DNA from: Urechis unicinctus | Lineage: Eukaryota; Annelida; Polychaeta; Xenopneusta; Urechidae | NCBI GenBank assembly: GCA_034190875.2 | Contig: CM067355.1 | Span: 34,295,114-34,359,113 of the forward strand | Reading direction: 5' to 3' | Length of the DNA: 64,000 nucleotides | Part shown: piece by piece, positions 25,745-35,700 of the stretch | How the letters are laid out: every line of letters starts with the position of its first letter | Position numbering within the stretch: position 1 is the first letter of the stretch | Made by a program: the position numbers and the translations under genes | Notes under the pieces: model-generated | What the model saw: only the letters and a program-made list of their open reading frames with translations | What the model was told of the DNA's origin: nothing | Databases searched by the model: none

Positions 25745-26365
25745 TGAGTGGATGAGTGTCGACGAGGCTCCTGGGCGGAAGGGTTGGGGGTCTCATGGGG
25801 TAGGTGTCGAGGAGGCTCCTGGGCAGAAGGGTTGGGGGTCTCATGGGGTAGGTGTCGAGGAGGCTGCTGGGCGGAAGGGTTGGGGGTCTCATGGGGTAGG
25901 TGTCGAGGTGGCTGCTGGGTAGAAGGGTTGGGGTCACATGGGGTAGGTGTCGAGGAGGCTGCTGGGCGGAAGGTTTGGGGGTCTCTTGGGTAAGATGTCG
26001 AGGAGGCTGCTGGGCAGAAGGGTTGGGGGTCTCATGGGGTAGGTGTCGAGGTGGCTGCCTGGGCAGAAGGGTTGGGGGTCACATGGGGGTCTCAGAAGGG
26101 TTGGGGTAGGGGTAGGTGTCGAGGAGGCTGCTGGGCAGAAGGGTTGGTGGTGGGGGGTGTCGAGGAGGCTCATGGGGTAGATGTCGAGGAGGCTGCTAGG
26201 GTTGGGGGTCTCAGGGGTAAGGAGGCTTGGGGGGTTGGGGGTCATGGGGTAGGTGTCGAGGAGGCTGCTGGCTGGGGGTCTCATGGGTAGGGTCGGGGGG
26301 CTGCTTTTTTCGTGGGAGGATGCATGGGGGTAGATGTCCCAGAAGGGTTGGGGGTCTCATGGGGG
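25745..26365. repeat. 48-bp G-rich minisatellite
   Basis: About 11 copies with GGCGGAAGGGTTGGGGGTCT; the right third is scrambled by deletions. Confidence 0.94.
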
Positions 26366-26444
26366 AAAAAGGTGGATAGTCCATATATATTTTCGTGGGT
26401 ATGCACCCCAAGCCTTCTGAAAACCATGATCTCGACTCCTTGTC

Positions 26445-27350
26445 CAATTGCCGTGACCTCGGTACTTCCAAGGGCCACCATCCGCCGTGACCTCGCCTGT
26501 TCTCGGTGTTCCCGTCCGCTGTGACCTCGCCTGCTCCCTGTGTTCCCATCCGTTGTGACCTCCCCGTGTTCCCATCCGCCGTGATCTCGCCTGCTCCTTG
26601 TGTTCCCATCTGCTGTGACCTCCCCGTGTTCCCATCCGCCGTGACCTCGCCTACTCCCCGTATTCCCATCCCATGCGCCGTGACCTCGCCTACTCCCCAT
26701 GTTCCCATGCGCCGTGACCTCGCCTACTCCCCGTGTTCCCATGCGCCGTGACCTCGCCTACTCCCCGTGTTCCCATGCGCCGTGACCTCGCTTACTCCCC
26801 GTGTTCCCATGCGCCGTGACCTTGCCTACTCCCCGTGTTCCTATGCGCCGTGACCTCGCCTACTCCCCGTGTTCCCATGCGCCGTGACCTCGCCTACTCC
26901 CCGTGTTCCCATGCGCCGTGACCTCGCCTATTCCCTTTGTTCCCATGCACCGTGATCTCGCCTACTCCCCGTGTTCCCATGCGCCGTGACCTCGCCTACT
27001 CCCCGTGTTCCCATGCGCCGTGACCTCGCCTATTCCCCTTGTTCCCATGCACCGTGATCTCGCCTACTCCCCGTGTTCCTATGCGCCGTGACCTCGCCTA
27101 CTCCCCGTGTTCCCATGCGCCGTGACCTGACCCCTTGTTCCCATGCACCGTGATCTCTCCTACCCCGTGTTCCCATGCGCCGTGACTACTCCCCGTCCCA
27201 TGCGCCGTCCCGTCTGCTCCCCGTGTTCCCATCCGCCGTGACCTCGTCTGCTCCCCGTGTTCCCATCCGCCGTGATCTCGTCTGCTCCCCGTGTTCAAAT
27301 CCACCGTGACCTCCTCGTGATCCCATCCGCCCTGACCTTGCCTGCTCGCT
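26445..27350. repeat. 34-bp minisatellite
   Basis: About 26 copies with GCGCCGTGACCTCGCCTACT. Confidence 0.96.
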
Positions 27351-27467
27351 GTCACGCCTCATTTAACCCCCCCGCTACGTCAGCTATCATGCGTCACATG
27401 ATCTGCATGATTACTTCCAGTCAGTCCCGTCTGCATTATGAATGAGCCGGTTCCTGGGGCGACTTAC

Positions 27468-27498
<31 letters not shown>

Positions 27499-27911
27499 GA
27501 TAATCCTAAACATTGATTCCGCTGAGCACCGCAGTCTACACGGACGGTCAACAGGCAAATGGCGGATTCATTGATACATGGGGTCTTGTATTGCACGAAG
27601 GCCCCGCGGCCACTGCAACCACTTGTGGCGTCGATACATCAGACGTCTCACACCAGGCGGGAATGAACCTCCTCTCCAGCAGGCTGCTGCTGCTGCTGCT
27701 CGCCATGTCTCGGAAGCATTGAGACGCCAGCCCAGTGTCGGCCAACCCAGGCCTGGCCCACTGTATCAACAGCAATTACTCTCTTCTCACCAACTTCTCG
27801 ACTGCCCAGATGCTGCTGCTGCTGCTGCTTATGATGATGATGGTGTGATTACCATGACTGCCTATGTACAATGTAACTGATTGTCCTTATGGCGTACGCT
27901 GTCGTTGGTGG
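27351..27911. other. island with (TG)n, G18 tract and CTG runs
   Basis: A TG run is followed by 18 Gs (27482-27499). Short CTG runs lie at about 27682-27700 and 27810-27828. No gene recognised. Confidence 0.6.
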
Positions 27912-28095
27912 CCGCTTGCCAAGAGGCTGGTGGGAGGGGGCCCAATCCTTTATCCATCGGGGGCCAGGAGGCTGGTGGGAGGGGGCCCAATCCTTTATCC
28001 ATCGGGGGCCAGGAGGCTGGTGGGAGGGGGCCCAATCCTTTATCCATGGGGGCCAGGGGGCTGGTGGGAGGGGGCCCAATCCTTTATCCATGCGG
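27912..28095. repeat. 45-bp minisatellite
   Basis: Four near-identical copies with GGGCCCAATCCTTTATCCAT. Confidence 0.95.
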
Positions 28096-28296
28096 GTCGA
28101 CACTGCGAGGCTACTGCGTAAACTTAATCAACTGCAGTCTAAAATCACTGGCATTGGAAAAATTGCTGTTAATGGATTTGATTAATGATGTGAAAGGTTA
28201 CTACTCCGCGCGATTCATCTGATCGGTTATAGTTTTATCACATAGCATTAGCTGTAATTCTTACTGAGCGATAATCGGACAGATCCTACGGTGATA

Positions 28297-28540
28297 AATC
28301 AAACAATGAGCCAGGCTCATATTGACCATTCAAACAATGAGCCAGGCTCATATTGACCATTCAAACAATGAGCCAGGCTCATATTGACCATTCAAACAAT
28401 GAGCCAGGCTCATATTGACCATTCAAACAATGAGCCAGGCTCATATTGACCATTCAAACAATGAGCCAGGCTCATACTGACCATTCAAACAATGAGCCAG
28501 GCACATATTGACCATTCAAACAATGAGCCAGGCTCATACT
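28297..28540. repeat. 31-bp minisatellite
   Basis: Eight nearly identical copies of CAAACAATGAGCCAGGCTCA. GAGCCAGGCTC within the unit is palindromic. Confidence 0.96.
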
Positions 28541-28564
28541 GACCGTGATTATCGCGTCTCTCCA

Positions 28565-28745
28565 GCACTGTGTCACGTCAGCACCGTGTCCCTCTAGCAC
28601 TGTCACATCAGCACCGTGTCATGCTAGCACTGTGTCACGTCAGCACCGTGTCCCTCTAGCACTTCACGTCAGCACCGTGTCATGCTAGCACTGTGTCACG
28701 TCAGCACCGTGTCCCTCTAGCACTATGTCACGTCAGCACCGTTTA
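28565..28745. repeat. 32-bp minisatellite
   Basis: About six copies with CACGTCAGCACCGTGTCCCT; CATGCTAGC and CCCTCTAGC variants alternate. Confidence 0.92.
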
Positions 28746-29246
28746 CCGCCTGTACCGTTTCCCGTCGTATCTATGCGCTGCCTCGTGGCGATCATATTAA
28801 AAGCGCTGCATCCTATGCGGAGTTGCCCCTCCAGCGTATGTCGAGTTTTTGCGGACGGAATCTCGCGGTCGAGGCAGTCTCTGTATGAGAAGATAATAGA
28901 GCAGGAGCAGTCGGGCGTAGAGAAGAGTTGGTGCCGTGCCTTCGTCGACGTCCACCTGCGTGTGTCCGTGTCATGACGAGCTCTGGCCGGGATGTCGTTC
29001 TCGCTGACGCAGCTTAGAGCGACGAGCTGGATGTTGGATGGCCATTAGATGTGGGTGGGTGGTGTGAGACAGCGCCCGCATACACCCCATCGGGCTACAG
29101 CTGCTATGTGAGGACACGTAGCGGGTCTTCAAAACCCCGCTTCTTACCTGGATAACAAATCAATCACACCTGTTGTCATCCCAATCACACCTGTTGTCTT
29201 CCCAATCACGGAGGGAATAGCCATCTCTAATTGAGCGTCCGACATC
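28746..29246. other. unique stretch before candidate exon 1b
   Basis: Unique sequence apart from two CAATCACACCTGTTGTC copies at about 29160-29205. It may hold a promoter, but no core element can be supported. Confidence 0.4.
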
Positions 29247-29486
29247 ATGTTGGCTGGTATCGATTTTAACAAGACATTCACGTCGAATGATCGATTTGGA
29301 CGGAAGAAACCAAAGCGCTCGACCGTCGCCCACTTGTTGATTGACCCCCGCTCCGTGGACCTGACCAAGTCGAGTCACACCGTGAAGCAGCTGCAGCAGC
29401 AGCCGCAACCATGCAACAAGAAATCCATAGTGACGTCAGATGGCGGGCGGACCAAGAAACTCAAGGATGTGAACCCCAGCGATTTG
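29247..29486 (+). CDS. candidate alternative first exon (80 codons)
   Basis: An 80-codon non-repetitive open stretch starts at an ATG with A at -3 and an in-frame TGA 18 bases upstream. It begins MLAGIDFNKTFTSNDRFGRK and ends LKDVNPSDL. It stops at a donor-like TTG|GTAGGT in phase 0, the phase accepted by exon 2 of the DPP4-like gene at 32878. It is basic and hydrophilic, as a cytoplasmic tail would be. The donor is repeated through the following 36-bp array, as at other real donors here. It could instead belong to an unrelated gene or be chance. Confidence 0.4.
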
Positions 29487-29845
29487 GTAGGTCGGTCTCC
29501 GGCTGTAAGCCCTCTTGACTTGGTAGGTCGGTCTCCGGCTGTAAGCCCTTTTGACTCGGTAGGTCGGTTTCCGGGTGTAAGCCCTCTTGACTTGGTAGGT
29601 CGGTCTCCGGGTGTAAGCCCTCTTGACTTGGTAGGTCGGTCTCCGGTTGTAAGCCCCCTTGACATGGTAGGGGACATCTCCAGCTGTAAGCCCTCTTGAC
29701 TTGGTAGGTGACATCTCCAGCTGTAAGCCCTCTTGACTTGGTAGGTGACATCTCCGGCTGTAAGCCCTCTTGACTTGGTAGGTGACATCTCCGGCTGTAA
29801 GCCCTTTTGACTTGGTAGGTCGGTCTACGGTTGTAAGCTCTCTTG
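29481..29845. repeat. 36-bp array carrying a splice-donor copy in each unit
   Basis: About ten copies with GACTTGGTAGGTCGGTCTCC. The first TTG|GTAGGT is the donor of the candidate exon 29247-29486. A second subtype with GGTAGGTGACATCTCC takes over on the right. Confidence 0.93.
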
Positions 29846-29848
29846 ACC

Positions 29849-29952
29849 TGTACCTCCACATCGACAACCTGTACCTCCACATCGACAACCTGTCACTCCA
29901 TATTGACAACCTGTCACTCCATATTGACAACCTGTCGCTCCATACTAACAAA
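29849..29952. repeat. 21-bp array, left part
   Basis: About five copies of CTGTACCTCCACATCGACAA. The same family resumes after the SINE. Confidence 0.93.
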
Positions 29953-30307
29953 GCCGGTTCTCGTGGCGTAGTGGTAAACTGCGTTGTCGTTCGACCCAAA
30001 GGTTGTGGGTTCGATACCAAGCTGGAAAAACCTGACTGGTTCACCGTGACTCCATTGATCACGTTAAATGGCGGTCCCATCTCTGAAAGGGGATGCACCC
30101 GACCCGGTAGCTCAATAGTACCGTGCTGGACCTTCGTCCCAGCGGCGTGGGTTTCGTAGCCCTGTCTGGGCAAACGGTTTGTGCCAAGTGGGCGCTGGCA
30201 CTTAAGGGGAGCTATCCAAGCATCACAATCATCCTCATCCATCACCGTCGCGATATCACCTCCTTGTTGAAGGTGACGTTAGACCCCAATATTACCATTA
30301 CTTTTTT
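29953..30307 (+). mobile_element. tRNA-derived SINE inserted in a minisatellite
   Basis: The head has a pol III A box (TGGCGTAGTGG, 29964-29974) and B box (GGTTCGATACC, 30008-30018) spaced as in a tRNA gene. About 290 bp of non-tRNA body follows, ending in a T run. It interrupts a 21-bp array: the left flank CCATACTAACAA and the right flank CCATATTGACAA look like a 12-bp target duplication with two differences. No second copy is visible in this window. Confidence 0.65.
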
Positions 30308-30605
30308 CCATATTGACAACCTGTACCTTCACATTGACAACCTGTACCTCCAATTTGACAACCTGTACCTCCACTTTGACAACCTGTACCTCCATATTGA
30401 CAACCTGTACCTCCACTTTGACAACCTGTACCTCCACTTTGACAATCTGTACCTTCACATTGACAACCTGTACCTCCACTTTGACAACCTGTACCTCCAC
30501 TTTGACAACCTGTACCTCCATATTGACAACCTGTACCTTCACTTTGACAACCTGTACCTCCGCATTGACAACCTGTACCTCCGCATTGACAACCTTTTCC
30601 TCCGT
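30308..30605. repeat. 21-bp array, right part
   Basis: About 14 copies of CTGTACCTCCACTTTGACAA, the continuation of the array interrupted by the SINE. Confidence 0.95.
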
Positions 30606-31394
30606 ATGGTAAACCTTAAAGGTGCATTTGAGTTGTGAATCCCTTGCTGTTTCTGAGGCCGTTGTTAAGTCTGATTGCTTTGTTTTACGGGTCGTGAATG
30701 ATAATCCCAATATAGCACGTGGTAGGCGCTAGTGGACAACCGGAGCTGAAAACGACCCAGAAATCCAGACTAAGATAGAATTGCTCATGCACATTTCCTT
30801 GACCCGTTCGCCACTTGGGTTTTCAAAGCGACGATTTCTGTGACTTGGTGATCCCGACAGAAACGCTTACAATTGACTCATTATGGATCTAATATTACAC
30901 TTTGCGCCGCAAGACATGCATTTTTTAGCCTACCATTATAAAACTTTCTTCTTGCCACTGTTCGACTAACTTGCTTAACCTCGAACACAAACCACACAAA
31001 TCTCCGCAAGGCACTTTCACATACTAATTGCCTTACAAAGATCAGCTCAGTCAATGGCCAGCTGGTCGTGCCTGCTCTGTCAATAGCCAGCAGGTCATGC
31101 CGTATGGATGAATGCCTTATTGCGATCCACCCTACACGGACCTCCTGTGCTCTAGCATATCCGCCCCACATGGACCTCTCAGACCCATCAGCTCTCTCCT
31201 ACCATTCGCCCCCCCCCCCACCCCACTCCGGCCCCTCGCCACCCCTCCTCGCAAGCAATTATCTGTAAGCAATAAACTCATTTGTTCTCCATCGATTTTC
31301 CTTCCTGAGTCTGAATCCAGTCCGCCCCTGTATAAACACACATCACCACGTGGAATACGTGAAGGTCCTGCAGCGACATCTGCTGTGGTAAGTC
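30606..31394. other. unique stretch, nothing recognised
   Basis: Includes a C9 run near 31210. No coding frame or RNA gene recognised. Confidence 0.5.
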
Positions 31395-31768
31395 ATGTTG
31401 ACCTTCTTACATTCACCGCTCAGCTCATAGTCAACAGCCTTCATACCACTGGTCAGGTCATAGTCAACAGCCTACATACCACTGGTCAGGTCATAGTCAA
31501 CAGCCTACATACCACTGGTCAGCTCATAGTCAACAGCCTACATACCACTGGTCAGGTCATAGTCAACAGCCTACATACCACTGGTCAGGTCATAGTCAAC
31601 AGCCTACATACCACTGGTCAGGTCATAGTCAACAGCCTACATACCACCGCTCAGGTCATAGTCAACAGCCTACATACCACCGGTCAGGTCATAGTCAACA
31701 GCCTACATACCACTGGTCAGGTCATAGTCAACAGTCTACATACCACTGGTCAGGTCATAGTAAGTCAT
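31395..31768. repeat. 33-bp minisatellite
   Basis: About 11 copies with GGTCATAGTCAACAGCCTAC. Confidence 0.95.
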
Positions 31769-31834
31769 GTTGTAGCCACCGGAATCTCGGCTATTCAGTC
31801 CTCGTCAGTCCTGTTATAATTACCAGTTAGCCAC

Positions 31835-31960
31835 CTGAATCCTCTCCTCGACGCGTCACAGCCCTCTCCTCGACGCGTCACAACCCTCTCCTCGACGCTT
31901 CACGACCCTCTCCTCGACGCGTCACAATCCTCTCCTCGACGCTTCTCAACCCTCTTATGC
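31835..31960. repeat. 22-bp minisatellite
   Basis: About five copies of CCTCTCCTCGACGCGTCACA. Confidence 0.93.
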
Positions 31961-32313
31961 CCTCATTTATTATGGATGACTTATTTTAGCTTCAATAACT
32001 ACTTTCATAACATCTCTACCTACGGCCTACCCGCCTCCCTCTATCGTTATTGACTTCCTGCCATGTGAGCAGGTAAGTCGACCCCTCCGTCCTGCGCAAC
32101 ACGCCCCATGTTGACTGTATTACATATGTATATTGACCTGATCAATAGTCAGGTTATGTCTGCCTCAGCATCCACCTGACCACGCGTGCCCTCTTCACCT
32201 GTGCACCTTTGTACCCGACCTCCTACATGAAGGACGTGAGCGCCGCGTAACGGACTATTACCTCTCCTACAAGGGGATTAAATTGAAGTTGGTGGAAAAG
32301 TGTGTTTTTGGTG
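31961..32313. other. unique stretch upstream of exon 1
   Basis: Probably includes the promoter and 5' UTR of the DPP4-like gene. I see no TATA box or initiator that I could defend. Confidence 0.4.
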
Positions 32314-32367
32314 ATGGCGGCGGCGGGTCTGGGCAGCGCTCCTAGCGACTCTCCCTTCAACTACCAG
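32314..32367 (+). CDS. DPP4-like: DPP4-like exon 1, start codon and cytoplasmic tail
   Basis: Codes residues 1-18 (starts [10 protein letters not shown], ends FNYQ). The ATG has G at -3 and G at +4, a good initiation context. The donor GTAACG follows in phase 0, matching exon 2. The tail is weakly conserved in this family, so this is the least certain exon. An alternative first exon may lie at 29247-29486. Confidence 0.7.
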
Positions 32368-32720
32368 GTAACGCCGGGCGGCTGCAGCCAGACGACGTCA
32401 CGTGACAGGTGTCATGACGTTGAGGGATCACCTCGTTAAAAACGCCAAGCCGCGTGAATAATTCGTCTCTTTTATTTGCTGTTTTTTGTCGAAACTGAAT
32501 GTTGCATGGTACACACAGTGGCGCCACCCAGCGCTCACATGAAGCAAAAGACGCGTCGACACTCATTCACTGACATGCGGTTTTCTTAATTGCCGACAGA
32601 GGTTGATGAATAATGGGCGGTCCCCTGCAAGGGGCTATATCAATACTGTGACCCGGTCGCTTGTGACCTGTGTGGTTCATACGGTATTGATGCGGTAAAA
32701 TAGGATCAGGGGGTACTAAA

Positions 32721-32765
<45 letters not shown>

Positions 32766-35700
32766 GTGGTGATAATGATGATGATGATGATGATGATGTG
32801 ATGTGGTGGTGATGGTGATGATGTAAATGATGATGTAAATGATGATGTAAATGATGATTGAAATGATGATGTTACAGGAGCTGGTCGGCACCAACCCAGA
32901 CCAGAAGAACTGGCGTGGTATCATCATCGCTGTTCTCGTCATCCTGCTGGTGCTCGCCCTCATCGTCGTCGCCGTCATCGTCGTCACTCCCAGTAAGTAC
33001 TCTAATGGTCGTTGTCTTTCCCAGTAAATACTCTAGTGGCCGTCGTCACTCCCAGTAAGTACTCTAGTGGCCGTCGTCACTCCCAGTAAGTACTCTAGTG
33101 GCCGTCGTCACTCCCAGTAAGTACTCTAGTGGCCGTCGTCATTCCCATTAAGTACTCTAGTGGCCGTCGTCACTCCCAGTAAGTACTCTAGTTGCCGTCG
33201 TCACTCCCAGTAAGTACTCTAGTGGCCGTTGTCATTCCCAGTAAGTACTCATTTGACCCTCGTTATCGTCGGCTTTGTAATAATTACACGACAGTGATGC
33301 TCTGAAACCCTTGTAAGCACACTAGTGTGGATGCTGATGTTGAAGATGAGGTTTCTTGTTTGATGATTCTAGAGAGAGTCAAGACGAACCACGGGGATCC
33401 ATTCACATTAGACCACTTCTACAACAATGAGTATAAGCCACGCCAAGCCAGCGTCCAGTGGATGGGAGGTAAGTTACCAATAACAAACACCCCGACTCAG
33501 CCCAGTGGATGACGTATTGTTCTATGACAGGGCCAAAAGCATGCCTTGTCTTCGCCCAGTGGATGACGTGTTGTTCTATGACAGCGCTAAAAGCATGCCT
33601 TATCTCCGCCCAGTGGATGACGTATTGTTCTATGACGTCACAATGAAAGCACGCCCTGTCCCCGCCCAATGGATGATGTATTGTTCTATGACGTCACAAT
33701 AAAACCACGCCTTGTCTCCGCCCAGTGGATGACGTGTTGTTCTATGACAGCGCTAAAAGCATGCCTTGTCTCCGCCCAGTGGATGACGTATTGTTCTATG
33801 ACAGCGCCAAAAGCATGCCTTGTCTCCGCCCAGTGGATGACGTGTTGTTCTATGACAGCGCTAAAAGCATGCCTTATCTCCGCCCAGTGGATGACGTATT
33901 GTTCTATGACGTCACAATGAAAGCACGCCTTGTCCCCGCCCAATGGATGATGTATTGTTCTATGACGTCACAATAAAACCACGCCCTGTCTCCGCCCAGT
34001 GGATGACGTATTGTTCTATGACAGCGCTAAAAGCATGCCTTGTCTCCGCCCAGTGGATGACGTGTTGTTCTATGACAGCGCTAAAAGCATGCCTTGTCTC
34101 CGCCCAGAGGATGACGTATTGTTCTATGACGTCACAATGAAAGCACGCCTTGTCCCCGCCCAATGGATGATGTGTTGTTCTATTACGTCACAATAAAACC
34201 ACGCCCTGTCTCCGCCCAGTAGATGACGTGTTGTTCTATGACAGCGCTAAAAGCATGCCTTATCTCCGCCCAGTGGATGACGTATTGTTCTATGACGTCA
34301 CAATGAAAGCACGCCTTGTCCCCGCCCAATGGATGATGTGTTGTTCTATTACATCACAATAAAACCACGCCCTGTCTCCGCCCAGTGGATGACGTGTTGT
34401 TCTATGACAGGGCCAAAAGCATGCCTTGTCTTCGCCCAGTGGATGACGTATTGTTCTATGACAGCGCTAAAAGCACGCCTTGTCTCCGCCCAGTGGATGA
34501 CGTATTGTTCTATGACAGCGCTAAAAGCACGCCTTGTCTCCGCCCAGTTCTATGACGTTACTATTTATAAAAACCTCGCACAATAACCGCCCATAGAATG
34601 GGATAGTTTTTTTTACGTCAAAGTATATATTCGAGTCACGATAACAATGAGAGTCCATGAGGACATTCAAACTAAGCCTTGATAATCATTTATGTTGTTG
34701 GGATAGATCAACAATCGTCTATAATGGGTTTATAAATTTTGCCAGTAAAATCAATCCTTTGGTTTGTGGGCGGCGAATCTAGGTCACGATAATATGGTAG
34801 CCTGTTGGGTAGGGTGATTGCTAAGTGTGTGTTGTGTCGTAGAGAAGGCAACGTACGTGTATAAGTCGCGAGAGTCGGAGATCATGGCCTACAACGTGAC
34901 AACTAACACAACAACACTCATCATGGATAATTCCACGTTCGTGAGTCGCTTTTTAAGTCGATTATTATATTAACCACTTGATTTAACCATGGCATTGACC
35001 GCCATATAAAACCACTTGATTTAACCATGCCGTTGACCGCCATATTAACCACTTGATTTAACCATGGCGTTGACCGCCATATTAACCACTTGATTTAACC
35101 GTTACATTAACCATCCTATTGAAACTTGATTGAACCACATGTGGACCTTGTCTGTTTTGACAGCGGGAGTTGAACTCAGACGTCTACTTCATGTCAGAAG
35201 ATTTACGTTACGTCTTGTTGGCCTATGACGTGCAACAGGTGCGCTTTTTTCACCTTCTTGTTACATCGACAAAACACTACACTGCATATCTGTATCAAGC
35301 AGCTGCATCAGTTAAAAGTCCAGCGAGTCTTTGATAATATGACTTGGGTACCAGTCGTGTGACCCTCATGAGGTCATGCTGTACCAGTCGTGTGACCCTC
35401 ATGGGGTCATGCAGTACCAGTCGTGTTACCCTCAAGGGGTCATGCTGTACCAGTCGTGTTACCCTCATGAGGTCATGCTGTACCAGTCGTGTGTCCCTCA
35501 TGGGGTCATGCTGTACCAGTCGTGTGACCCTCATGAGATCATGCTGTATCAGTCGTGTGATCCTCATGGGGTCATGCTGTACCAGTCGTGTGACCCTCAT
35601 GAGGTCATGCTGTACCAGTCGTGTGACCCTCATGAAAGCCGTCAATTTAAAGTTTGTTATTGGGTGTGTTAGTTGACCTCTGACCCTCCTTTATTGGGTG

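Noticed and set aside
29953-30030. Functional tRNA gene
   Set aside because: A and B boxes are present, but the arms do not fold into a full cloverleaf by eye and a long non-tRNA body follows; SINE head preferred.
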